Origin: an uncultured Bacillota bacterium
GTDB lineage: Bacteria > Bacillota_A > Clostridia > Peptostreptococcales > Anaerovoracaceae
Assembly (NCBI GenBank): GCA_946628525.1
Contig: CAMOWO010000031.1
Span: 1 to 7,528 of the forward strand
Direction: 5' to 3'
DNA length: 7,528 nt
A program made the translations under genes and the position numbers. The notes below the pieces were generated by a model. It did not search any database. It was not told the origin of the DNA and was given only the letters and a program-made list of their open reading frames with translations. Shown here in pieces: positions 1-6,465 of this stretch (position 1 is its first letter; every line of letters begins with the position of its first letter).

Positions 1-434
1 ATGACGGACTCATCCCTTGCGCACTCGGTGCAAGAGACACACTGAGAATGGAAGCAGCAATGCCGCTTTATGGACATGAGATGACAGACGATGTCACTCC
101 GCTGGAGACTGGACTGAAGTTTGCCGTCAAGCTGAAGAAGGACGATTTCATCGGCAAGGCAGCAATGGAAGCGAAGGGAACTCCGATCAAGCGTATCGGC
201 ATGAAGGTAACCGGCCGCGGTATCGTTAGAGAAGAGATGCCTGTATCAAAGGACGGCAAGGTTATCGGACAGACAACATCAGGAACACATTGTCCGTTCC
301 TGGGACAGGCAGTTGCTATGGCACTCGTTGATTCTGACAGCTGTCAGGTAGGCGATGCACTGCAGGTCGAAGTTAGAGGCAGAAAGGTAGATGTGGAAGT
401 TATCCCACTGCCATTCTATAAAAGAGAAAAATAG
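1..434 (+). CDS. gcvT: Glycine cleavage system T protein (aminomethyltransferase), 3' part only
   Basis: The C-terminal 143 residues of aminomethyltransferase are present; the first complete codon is at position 3 and the start lies upstream of the window. GcvT takes the aminomethyl group from the lipoyl arm of GcvH, transfers the methylene carbon to tetrahydrofolate and releases ammonia, in the cytoplasm. The visible part opens with a GARDTLR motif followed by [11 protein letters not shown], the conserved family signature at the end of the folate-binding domain. Next comes the segment ending LETGLKFAV and the C-terminal barrel domain with the [17 protein letters not shown] stretch, typical of the GCV_T_C domain. 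The reading frame runs through position 1 without a stop, so the ATG at 48 is internal and not a start. The next gene, gcvH, begins 28 nt after the stop. Identity is secure; the truncation is caused by the window edge. Confidence 0.95.
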   Translation, partial: DGLIPCALGARDTLRMEAAMPLYGHEMTDDVTPLETGLKFAVKLKKDDFIGKAAMEAKGTPIKRIGMKVTGRGIVREEMPVSKDGKVIGQTTSGTHCPFLGQAVAMALVDSDSCQVGDALQVEVRGRKVDVEVIPLPFYKREK

Positions 435-462
435 TGCGAAGGAATCCAAAGGAGAGAGAACA

Positions 463-843
463 ATGGAAATCAGAGCAGAATTAAAGTACAGCAAGTCCCA
501 TGAATGGGTAAAAGAAGACGGCGATGTCGTTGTTATCGGTCTGACAGACTATGCACAGTCAGAACTGGGCGACCTGGTATTCGTTAACCTTCCTGAAGAA
601 GGCGACGAAGTAACAGCTGGAGATGCTTTCGCAGATGTTGAATCCGTTAAGGCTGTTTCAGACGTTTATTCACCAGTATCAGGAACAGTTGCAGAAGTAA
701 ACGAAGAACTGATGGACGCTCCTGAATCCATCAACGAATCACCTTACGATGCATGGTTCATCAAGGTAAGCGATGTCAGCGAAACAGAAGAACTTCTGAG
801 CGCAGAAGAGTACGAAGCATTTGTTGAGAGCGAGCAGGAATAA
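463..843 (+). CDS. gcvH: Glycine cleavage system H protein (lipoyl carrier)
   Basis: This 126-residue protein is the mobile lipoyl carrier of the glycine cleavage system. It shuttles the aminomethyl intermediate between the P, T and L proteins. The N-terminus carries the SKSHEWV motif (residues 10-16) shared by H proteins, followed by [16 protein letters not shown] (26-41). The lipoylation site is Lys63 in [12 protein letters not shown], placed as in other H proteins. Length matches the family (about 125-130). The frame is open further upstream, to an ATG at 391 inside gcvT, but that would add 24 unrelated residues. The ATG at 463 follows a purine-rich Shine-Dalgarno (GGAGAG, about 451-456) and gives the standard N-terminus. 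The modifying enzyme, a lipoate ligase, is encoded in the same operon. Confidence 0.97.
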   Translation: MEIRAELKYSKSHEWVKEDGDVVVIGLTDYAQSELGDLVFVNLPEEGDEVTAGDAFADVESVKAVSDVYSPVSGTVAEVNEELMDAPESINESPYDAWFIKVSDVSETEELLSAEEYEAFVESEQE

Positions 844-864
844 CGTCAGAAGGGCGGTGTAACA

Positions 865-2178
865 ATGGGAAGCTATGTACCTGGAACGAAACAGGAACAG
901 CTGGCCATGCTTTCTGAGATCGGCCTTTCTTCCATGGACGACCTTTATGTGGACGTTCCCGAGGATCTGAAACTTCAGAATGGTCTCGACCTGCCTGAAG
1001 GCAAATCCGAGATGGAAGTTGCGGCGCAGATCAAAGAACTGGCGAAGGCCAATAAAGTATATGACACTATTTTCCGTGGTGCAGGAGCCTACAGGCATTT
1101 CATCCCTGCAATGGTCGGAAACGTAGTGAACAAGGAGAGCCTGCAGACTGCCTACACACCATATCAGGCAGAGATCAGCCAGGGTATCCTCCAGTCCATC
1201 TTCGAGTATCAGACGATGATCTGTGAACTCACAGGAATGGACGTATCCAACGCATCCGTATACGACGGCGGTACTGCAGCTGCAGAAGCCGTTGCAATGT
1301 GCGTTGACCGTAAGAGAAAAAAGGCACTCGTATCCGCTACAGTACAGCCTTCCGTACTGGAAGTCATCAAGACTTACGCTTTCGGAAGCGGCACTGAGAT
1401 CGTAGTTGTGCCTGAGAAGGACGGCGTGACAGATGCAGAAGCACTGGCACAGATGGCAGACAAAGAAACTGCATGCGTCCTCATCCAGAGCCCGAACTAC
1501 TACGGAACACTGGAAGACGCTCAGAAACTGGGCGAGATCGCTCACGGCGTTGGTGCGAAGTACGTCATGAGCACGAACCCGATCTCACTGGGCATCCTCA
1601 AGACTCCGGCAGAATACGGTGCAGATATCGCCATCGGCGAAGGTCAGCCTCTGGGAATGCCGATCGCATTCGGCGGCCCTTACCTCGGATTCATGGCATC
1701 AACAAAGGCTATGATGCGTAAGCTCCCTGGAAGGATCGTTGGTGAGACGACAGACGACGACGGCAGACAGGCATTCGTGCTTACTTTGCAGGCAAGAGAG
1801 CAGCACATCAGACGTGAGAAAGCGTCCAGTAACATCTGCTCCAACCAGGCACTTTGCGCACTGACGGTAGGTGTGTACCTCACGACGATGGGCAAGGAAG
1901 GTCTGAAGGAAGTAGCTGTTCAGAGTGCATCAAAGGCTCACTACCTGGCAGGCAAGCTGGAAGAAGCAGGTCTCAAGGTAGTAAACGGCGGCGAATTCTT
2001 CCACGAATTCGTGACAGAGTCCGATAAGGATTCCGCAGCTGTTCTCGCAGCCCTCGACGCAGAAGGCATCCTGGGAGGACTTCCGCTTGACGGAAACAAG
2101 ATCCTCTGGTGCTGCACTGAAGTCAACACGAAGGCTGAAATGGACAAAGTTGCACAGATCGTAAAGGAGGTGAAGTAG
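865..2178 (+). CDS. gcvPA: Glycine dehydrogenase (decarboxylating) subunit 1, P protein alpha
   Basis: This 437-residue protein is the N-terminal half of the glycine cleavage P protein, as found in bacteria where P is split into two subunits. It forms a complex with GcvPB, and together they decarboxylate glycine and load the aminomethyl group onto lipoyl-GcvH. Conserved blocks include FRGAGAYRHFIPA (70-82), TAYTPYQAEISQG (95-107), NASVYDGGTAAAEA (129-142) and LTLQAREQHIRREKASS (306-322). Length fits the family (about 440-450). This half lacks the PLP lysine, which is on GcvPB, as expected. It starts 21 nt after gcvH behind an interrupted Shine-Dalgarno (GGGCGGTG, about 852-859). Its stop codon abuts the gcvPB start, which argues for co-translation of equal amounts of the two subunits. 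Confidence 0.97.
   Translation: MGSYVPGTKQEQLAMLSEIGLSSMDDLYVDVPEDLKLQNGLDLPEGKSEMEVAAQIKELAKANKVYDTIFRGAGAYRHFIPAMVGNVVNKESLQTAYTPYQAEISQGILQSIFEYQTMICELTGMDVSNASVYDGGTAAAEAVAMCVDRKRKKALVSATVQPSVLEVIKTYAFGSGTEIVVVPEKDGVTDAEALAQMADKETACVLIQSPNYYGTLEDAQKLGEIAHGVGAKYVMSTNPISLGILKTPAEYGADIAIGEGQPLGMPIAFGGPYLGFMASTKAMMRKLPGRIVGETTDDDGRQAFVLTLQAREQHIRREKASSNICSNQALCALTVGVYLTTMGKEGLKEVAVQSASKAHYLAGKLEEAGLKVVNGGEFFHEFVTESDKDSAAVLAALDAEGILGGLPLDGNKILWCCTEVNTKAEMDKVAQIVKEVK
2163..2172 (+). promoter_or_regulatory. Strong Shine-Dalgarno of gcvPB inside the end of gcvPA
   Basis: AAAGGAGGTG is a near-perfect match to the anti-Shine-Dalgarno sequence. Its GGAGG core ends 8 nt before the ATG at 2179. It lies within the last codons of gcvPA (encoding KEVK), so ribosomes finishing gcvPA uncover it. 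This is the best ribosome binding site in the window and probably secures stoichiometric GcvPB. Confidence 0.85.
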
Positions 2179-3615
2179 ATGCTGGTATTTGAAAAGGGTG
2201 CACCGGGCAGAGGCATGCAGATCCTGCCTAAGTGCGACGTAGAAACAGTATCCTTCGGTGAAGACGTGTCAAGAGCACAGGCACCGAGACTTCCTGAAAT
2301 GTCAGAGAGCGAAGTGAGCAGACATTACTCCGATATCGCCAGAAGATGCCACGGCGTCAACGACGGTTTCTATCCACTGGGATCCTGTACGATGAAGTAC
2401 AACCCAAGGATCAACGAAGTAACTGCTTCGCTGCCTGGATTTACAGAGATCCACCCACTGCAGCCTGAGAGCACAGTGCAGGGATGTCTGAAGGCGATCA
2501 AAGATACAGAAGACGCTCTTTGCGCGATCACAGGTATGGATGCGATGACACTCCAGCCTGCAGCAGGAGCTCACGGAGAGTTCACAGGACTTCTCCTGAT
2601 CAAAGCATATCATGAAGCAAGAGGAGACAAGAAGAGGACGAAGATCCTGGTTCCTGACTCCGCACACGGCACAAACCCTGCAAGTGCAGCAATGAACGGC
2701 TGCAGCGTCGTCAGCATCCCTTCCGATGAAGATGGATACGTTGACCTCGATGCGCTCAGAGCAGCAGCAGGTGATGACGTGGCAGGCCTCATGCTCACGA
2801 ACCCTAACACAGTAGGTCTCTTCGACAAGAATATCAAAGAGATCACGAATATCATCCACGAGTGCGGCGGCCTCTGCTACTACGACGGCGCGAACCTCAA
2901 TGCCATCATGGGCGTTGTTCGTCCTGGCGACATGGGATTCGACGTAGTACATCTGAATCTCCACAAGACATTCAGTACGCCTCACGGCGGCGGCGGTCCT
3001 GGTTCAGGCCCTGTAGGATGCAAAGAGAAGCTGGCTCAGTTCCTCCCATCCATCCTGGTAGAAGAAGATGCTGACGGTCTGCACATGGCGAAGGCATCAG
3101 AATCCATCGGAGAGATGAAGAACTTCTACGGCAACTTCCTGGTCGTCATCAAGGCCCTGACTTACATCGCTTCACTGGGAGCAGAAGGTCTCAAGGAAGC
3201 AAGCCAGAACGCAGTACTCAATGCGAACTACATGATGCACAAGCTCAAGAGCCACTACACGATGGCTTGCAAAGGCGTCTGCATGCATGAGTTCGTTATG
3301 GACATCGGTGACATCAAGGATGCGACAGGTGTATCGGCAATGGACATCGCCAAGGGTCTCCTGGACTACGGTATCCATCCGCCTACAATGTACTTCCCGC
3401 TCATCGTTCACGAAGCCCTCATGGTAGAGCCTACAGAGACAGAGACAAGAGAAACTCTGGATCACGCAGTAGACGTATTCATCGAGCTGGCTGAGAGAGC
3501 AAAGAGCGATCCTGAAGCGCTCCACAGTGCACCACATAACACAGTAATAGGCAGACCTGATGAAGTCAAAGCAGCTCGTCAGCCTGTGCTCAAATATGAC
3601 TTTGCAGCGGAGTAA
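2179..3615 (+). CDS. gcvPB: Glycine dehydrogenase (decarboxylating) subunit 2, P protein beta
   Basis: This 478-residue protein is the PLP-bearing half of the split P protein. With GcvPA it decarboxylates glycine and transfers the aminomethyl group to GcvH. The cofactor lysine is Lys263 in HLNLHKTFSTPHGGGGPGSG, the invariant P-protein site with the downstream glycine-rich loop. Other family blocks are YPLGSCTMKYNP (65-76), LQPAAGAHGEFTG (125-137), DSAHGTNPAS (160-169) and a C-terminal RPDEVKAARQPVLKYDF (about 459-475). Length matches the family (about 475-490), so the gene looks intact. The ATG follows the gcvPA stop with no gap and has a strong Shine-Dalgarno. The next gene, lplA, starts 3 nt after its stop. 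Confidence 0.97.
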   Translation: MLVFEKGAPGRGMQILPKCDVETVSFGEDVSRAQAPRLPEMSESEVSRHYSDIARRCHGVNDGFYPLGSCTMKYNPRINEVTASLPGFTEIHPLQPESTVQGCLKAIKDTEDALCAITGMDAMTLQPAAGAHGEFTGLLLIKAYHEARGDKKRTKILVPDSAHGTNPASAAMNGCSVVSIPSDEDGYVDLDALRAAAGDDVAGLMLTNPNTVGLFDKNIKEITNIIHECGGLCYYDGANLNAIMGVVRPGDMGFDVVHLNLHKTFSTPHGGGGPGSGPVGCKEKLAQFLPSILVEEDADGLHMAKASESIGEMKNFYGNFLVVIKALTYIASLGAEGLKEASQNAVLNANYMMHKLKSHYTMACKGVCMHEFVMDIGDIKDATGVSAMDIAKGLLDYGIHPPTMYFPLIVHEALMVEPTETETRETLDHAVDVFIELAERAKSDPEALHSAPHNTVIGRPDEVKAARQPVLKYDFAAE

Positions 3616-3618
3616 AGT

Positions 3619-4554
3619 ATGATCAAAGAGATCAGTTATATCCAGACAGAGTGCACAGATCCTTATGAGAATCTGGCGCTTGAAGAAGCGCTCCTCGACG
3701 CCTGCAGGGAGGATGAATGCATCCTCTATCTGTGGCAGAACAGCAGGACCGTCGTCATCGGCAAGAACCAGAATCCATGGGCCGAATGCCTCGTGGATGC
3801 CCTTGAAGAAGACGGAGGCCATGTGGCCAGAAGGCTCAGCGGAGGCGGCGCAGTGTACCACGATACGGGGAACCTGAACTTCACTTTTCTTGTCAGGACG
3901 CCGAACTATGACCTGGACAAACAGCTTCAAGTAATAATTGATGCAGTGAATTCCCAAGGTATAGAAGCGGTTCGTTCGGGCAGAAACGACATTCTGGCAG
4001 AGGGCAGGAAGTTTTCGGGCAATGCCTTTTATACACATGGAGACAGATCCTATCACCACGGGACTTTGATGGTGGATGTGGACACATCGGTGCTGAGCCG
4101 TTACCTTACGGTGTCCGAATCCAAGTTGAAGTCGAAGGGCGTAGAGTCTGTCCGATCAAGGGTCACGAATCTCAAGGAACTCAACGAGGATATAACGATA
4201 GACTCTTTAAAAACGGCGCTTATCGAGGCGTTCGGTAAAGTCTATGGTTTGAAACCAAGGAAGAGAGAGAGAACAGACTTTTCCCATGAAGATCTTGATA
4301 AAAGAGCGAAGAGATTCGCTTCATGGGAATGGCTTTACGGGCGCAAAATCGATTTTCAGCATGAATTATCCGGAAGATCCGAGGCCGGGGAGATCACTCT
4401 CCGGCTGCGGGTCAGTTCCGGCGTGATCACGGACCTTCTGGTCTACAGCGATGCTATGGACCATGAGGCATCAGAAAAAATAACTCGGAAGCTGCGAGGG
4501 GCGAGATATTCGGGAGACGTACTCCAGCGAGCCTTTGCAGCACTTGGAGAATGA
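3619..4554 (+). CDS. lplA: Lipoate-protein ligase A
   Basis: This 311-residue enzyme activates free lipoate with ATP to lipoyl-AMP and transfers it to a target lysine; here the likely target is Lys63 of GcvH. The N-terminal catalytic domain (about 1-235) carries VVIGKNQNPW (45-54), the lipoate-binding RRLSGGGAVYHDTGNLNFTF (71-90), and the catalytic-lysine segment RKFSGNAF with Lys131, followed by HHGTLMVDVD (146-155). Residues from about 237 (WLYGRKIDFQ) to the end form the small accessory domain, so the protein should do both activation and transfer. The length is slightly below the usual 325-340. ATG 3619 follows a GGAG at 3609-3612. Roughly 3920-4350 looks richer in A+T and less codon-biased than the flanking gcv genes, consistent with lower expression. 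Scavenged lipoate is probably the main source for this system, since no lipA or lipB is seen nearby. Confidence 0.93.
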   Translation: MIKEISYIQTECTDPYENLALEEALLDACREDECILYLWQNSRTVVIGKNQNPWAECLVDALEEDGGHVARRLSGGGAVYHDTGNLNFTFLVRTPNYDLDKQLQVIIDAVNSQGIEAVRSGRNDILAEGRKFSGNAFYTHGDRSYHHGTLMVDVDTSVLSRYLTVSESKLKSKGVESVRSRVTNLKELNEDITIDSLKTALIEAFGKVYGLKPRKRERTDFSHEDLDKRAKRFASWEWLYGRKIDFQHELSGRSEAGEITLRLRVSSGVITDLLVYSDAMDHEASEKITRKLRGARYSGDVLQRAFAALGE

Positions 4555-4555
4555 T

Positions 4556-5965
4556 ATGGCAGAGAAATATAACGTAATAGTAATCGGCGCAGGCCCGGGC
4601 GGATACGTAGCAGCCATCAAGGCAGCAAGACTGGGTCAGAAGGTCGCCATCGTAGAAAACAGACGCGTAGGAGGCACTTGCCTCAACAGAGGATGCATCC
4701 CAACGAAAGCGATGCTCCACGCATCAGAGGTGTACCGCCATGCTTTGGAAGGCGGCAGCGTCGGCATCCACGCAGCAGACGTGACCTTTGACTATGGTGA
4801 GATCTGCGCGTACAGAGAAGACACCATCGATCAGCTGGTAGGCGGAGTAGAAGCACTGCTGAAGGCGAATGAAGTTGCACAGTACCACGGCACAGGCAGA
4901 CTCATGCCGGGCAAAGTGGTTGAGATAGATACAGAAGACGGCCCTGTGACCATCGAAGGCGAGAACATCATCATCGCCACAGGCTCCGTGCCTTCACTTC
5001 CGCCGATCCCGGGAACAGACCTGGAAGGCGTTGTGACCAGCGACGGCCTCTTCGCTATGGAAGAGATGCCGGAGAGCCTGATCATCATCGGCGGCGGCGT
5101 CATCGGAACAGAGTTTGCAGAAGCACTCTCCGCTCTGGGCTGCAAGATCACCATCATCGAGGCACTGGCAAGACCGCTTGCGAACCTGGATAAGGAGATC
5201 TCCCAGAACATCCGCATGATCCTGAAAAAGCGCGGCGTGGATATCCACGTGTCCGCGATGGTCAACAAGATCGAAAAGACAGACGCGGGACTGCTTTGCA
5301 CCTTCACGGAGAAGGATAAGGAGCAGACGGCAGAGGCCCAGATGATCCTTTGTGCGGCAGGACGCCGTGCGAATACGGAAGGCCTCATCGGCGAAGGTCT
5401 GGAGCTTGAGATGGAGCGCGGACGCATCATCGTAAACGACCGTCTGGAGACGTCCATCCCTGGTGTTTATGCCATCGGCGATGTGATCCCGGGCATCCAG
5501 CTGGCTCACGTGGCGGAGGCGGAAGGCATGTTCGTGGCAGAGCTCATCGCAGGAGAGGAACCGTCCATCAACCTGAACGTCGTTCCGAGCTGCGTCTACA
5601 CGAATCCTGAGATCGGCTGCGCCGGCATGACGGAAGCAGAAGCAAAGGATGCGGGTCTGGAAGTGAACGTCGGCAAGTTCATCATGAGCGCCAACGGTAA
5701 ATCCCTCATCGCAAAGGAAGAGCGCGGGTTCATCAAGGTGGTCGCTGATGCGCAGTCCGGCAAGATCCTGGGTGCTCAGCTCATGTGCGGCAGAGCAACA
5801 GATATGGTCGGTGAGTTCGTGACAGCCATCACAAACGAGATGACAGTAGAAGACATGCTCAAGGGCATGAGAGCGCATCCTACATACAACGAAGGCATCG
5901 GCGAGGCTCTGGAGGAGCTGGCCGGCGGAGCGATCCACGTAATGCCTAAGAAAAAGAAAAAGTAA
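4556..5965 (+). CDS. lpdA: Dihydrolipoyl dehydrogenase (glycine cleavage L protein)
   Basis: This 469-residue FAD-containing disulfide oxidoreductase reoxidises dihydrolipoyl-GcvH and reduces NAD+. The FAD-binding motif is GAGPGGYVAA (11-20). The redox-active disulfide is Cys42-Cys47 in GGTCLNRGCIPTK. The NAD-binding motif is GGGVIG (179-184), the second FAD motif is GVYAIGD (303-309), and the catalytic His-Glu pair is His441/Glu446 in HPTYNE. All key residues are present and length is normal for a form without an N-terminal lipoyl domain. The frame also has an ATG at 4535 inside lplA, but ATG 4556 is preferred: it has GGAGA at 4546-4550 and places the FAD motif at the normal distance. It lies 1 nt after the lplA stop. 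The protein ends in five lysines, an odd tail. A terminator follows. Confidence 0.95.
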   Translation: MAEKYNVIVIGAGPGGYVAAIKAARLGQKVAIVENRRVGGTCLNRGCIPTKAMLHASEVYRHALEGGSVGIHAADVTFDYGEICAYREDTIDQLVGGVEALLKANEVAQYHGTGRLMPGKVVEIDTEDGPVTIEGENIIIATGSVPSLPPIPGTDLEGVVTSDGLFAMEEMPESLIIIGGGVIGTEFAEALSALGCKITIIEALARPLANLDKEISQNIRMILKKRGVDIHVSAMVNKIEKTDAGLLCTFTEKDKEQTAEAQMILCAAGRRANTEGLIGEGLELEMERGRIIVNDRLETSIPGVYAIGDVIPGIQLAHVAEAEGMFVAELIAGEEPSINLNVVPSCVYTNPEIGCAGMTEAEAKDAGLEVNVGKFIMSANGKSLIAKEERGFIKVVADAQSGKILGAQLMCGRATDMVGEFVTAITNEMTVEDMLKGMRAHPTYNEGIGEALEELAGGAIHVMPKKKKK

Positions 5966-5995
5966 CATTTCATAGTGTTCATGAATCATAACCAG

Positions 5996-6027
5996 CGAAA
6001 GCCCGGAGGATGCCTTCGGGCTTTTCG
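5996..6027 (+). terminator. Intrinsic terminator of the gcv operon
   Basis: The arm at 5998-6009 (AAAGCCCGGAGG) pairs with 6013-6024 (CCTTCGGGCTTT) around a 3-nt ATG loop. The stem is about 12 bp, with one G-U pair. It is followed by only one further T before CG, so the T tract (6022-6025) is short and overlaps the stem. It lies 30 nt after the lpdA stop. The position and the strong stem support termination; the short T tract leaves room for some read-through. Confidence 0.8.
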
Positions 6028-6030
6028 CAT

Positions 6031-6080
6031 GGGCGCAGATGGTCCGGGCCCGGCGCCTCGCCCGCAGCCGGCAGCGGAGG
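6031..6080. other. GC-rich palindromic block in the lpdA-rpmE gap
   Basis: 42 of these 50 bases are G or C (84%), far above the surrounding sequence. The block contains the perfect 10-bp palindrome CCGGGCCCGG (6044-6053), the palindrome GGCGCC (6052-6057), and competing stems such as GGGCG (6031-6035) with CGCCC (6059-6063). It lies between the operon terminator and the rpmE promoter, and I see no convincing gene in it. It could be a structured RNA, a degenerate repeat element or simply a structured spacer. Confidence 0.5.
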
Positions 6081-6106
6081 AAACCGGGAGAAAATGCAGA
6101 AAGTAC

Positions 6107-6135
6107 TTGCAATGACTGCGCGGCTGTGTTATTCT
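6107..6135 (+). promoter_or_regulatory. Probable sigma-A promoter of rpmE
   Basis: A TTGCAA -35 box (6107-6112) and a TATTCT -10 box (6130-6135) are separated by exactly 17 bp, with a TGT extended -10 element at 6127-6129. Transcription would start near 6142, leaving a leader of about 64 nt before rpmE. A second extended -10-like site, TGT then GATAAT (6144-6152), has no good -35 box and is less likely. The assignment rests on consensus match and position after the operon terminator. Confidence 0.65.
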
Positions 6136-6168
6136 CTTAATGCTGTGATAATCGAAGCAGTAATATGA

Positions 6169-6186
6169 CTCGGGCACAAACCTGAG
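6169..6186 (+). promoter_or_regulatory. Leader hairpin just upstream of the rpmE ribosome binding site
   Basis: CTCGGG (6169-6174) pairs with CCTGAG (6181-6186) around a CACAAA loop, a 6-bp stem with one G-U pair. A weaker stem precedes it: TGCT (6141-6144) with AGCA (6156-6159). The hairpin ends about 6 nt before the rpmE Shine-Dalgarno. bL31 genes are known to have autoregulatory leaders in several bacterial groups, Firmicutes included. Whether this one matches such a motif cannot be decided by eye. Confidence 0.4.
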
Positions 6187-6205
6187 CAAGAAAGAGGTGA
6201 AAAGC

Positions 6206-6406
6206 ATGAAGGAAGGAATCCATCCTAACTACCAGGAATGTAAAGTAACTTGCGCATGCGGTAACACATTTATGACAAGGTCAACTGAAGCTGAAATCAG
6301 AACTGACATTTGCTCAGCGTGCCATCCGTTCTTTACAGGCCAGCAGAAGTTCACTCAGCGTGGTGGACGTGTTGAGAAGTTTAAGAACAAGTACGGTCTT
6401 AAATAG
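6206..6406 (+). CDS. rpmE: 50S ribosomal protein bL31, zinc-binding form
   Basis: This 66-residue protein is bL31, a small large-subunit protein that helps bridge the two ribosomal subunits. It begins [10 protein letters not shown], the usual bL31 N-terminus, and contains [12 protein letters not shown] followed by [16 protein letters not shown], the family signature. Four cysteines (16, 18, 36, 39) match the zinc-binding C+ type, so this is not the cysteine-less paralogue made under zinc starvation. Length is standard (about 65-70). The ATG at 6206 is chosen over an in-frame GTG at 6197, because that GTG is part of the Shine-Dalgarno AGAGGTGA (about 6193-6200), which is well spaced for 6206. 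It has its own promoter upstream and a terminator 13 nt after its stop, so it can be transcribed alone. Confidence 0.97.
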   Translation: MKEGIHPNYQECKVTCACGNTFMTRSTEAEIRTDICSACHPFFTGQQKFTQRGGRVEKFKNKYGLK

Positions 6407-6418
6407 TTTAGTTAAACT

Positions 6419-6454
6419 GCCGCTCTTCAGATCGAAGGGCGGTTTCTTGTCTTT
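6419..6454 (+). terminator. Intrinsic terminator between rpmE and the transporter gene
   Basis: GCCGCTCTTC (6419-6428) pairs with GAAGGGCGGT (6434-6443) around a 5-nt AGATC loop, a 10-bp stem with two G-U pairs. A T-rich stretch follows, interrupted by C and G (TTTCTTGTCTTT, 6443-6454). It lies 13 nt after the rpmE stop and 11 nt before the next start codon, so read-through here may set expression of the transporter. Confidence 0.85.
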
Positions 6455-6465
6455 ATTGAGGAAAT

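Noticed and set aside
391..462. Upstream-extended start for gcvH
   Set aside because: The extra 24 residues overlap gcvT and do not resemble H proteins, whereas ATG 463 has a ribosome binding site and gives the conserved N-terminus.
435..462. Possible regulatory element between gcvT and gcvH
   Set aside because: The 28-nt gap holds only a Shine-Dalgarno sequence, with no hairpin or promoter boxes.
739..1545. Minus-strand open frame of 268 codons opposite gcvH/gcvPA
   Set aside because: It lies wholly opposite clear genes, has cysteine-, histidine- and serine-rich composition typical of shadow frames, and matches no family I recognise.
3172..4059. Minus-strand open frame of 295 codons opposite gcvPB/lplA
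   Set aside because: It crosses the junction of two well-supported plus-strand genes and shows no domain motif; the openness follows from the codon bias of the sense genes.
4535..4555. Upstream start for lpdA overlapping lplA
   Set aside because: It adds seven residues not expected before the FAD motif, and the GGAGA at 4546-4550 serves ATG 4556 instead.
4994..6112. Minus-strand open frame of 372 codons opposite lpdA, reaching into the intergenic gap
   Set aside because: Its length is notable, but most of it mirrors lpdA. The part outside begins in the GC-rich block, and the protein is rich in arginine, histidine, cysteine and aspartate with no recognisable fold.
6197..6205. GTG start for rpmE nine bases upstream
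   Set aside because: This GTG is part of the Shine-Dalgarno sequence for ATG 6206, and the bL31 family begins at the MKEGIHP methionine.
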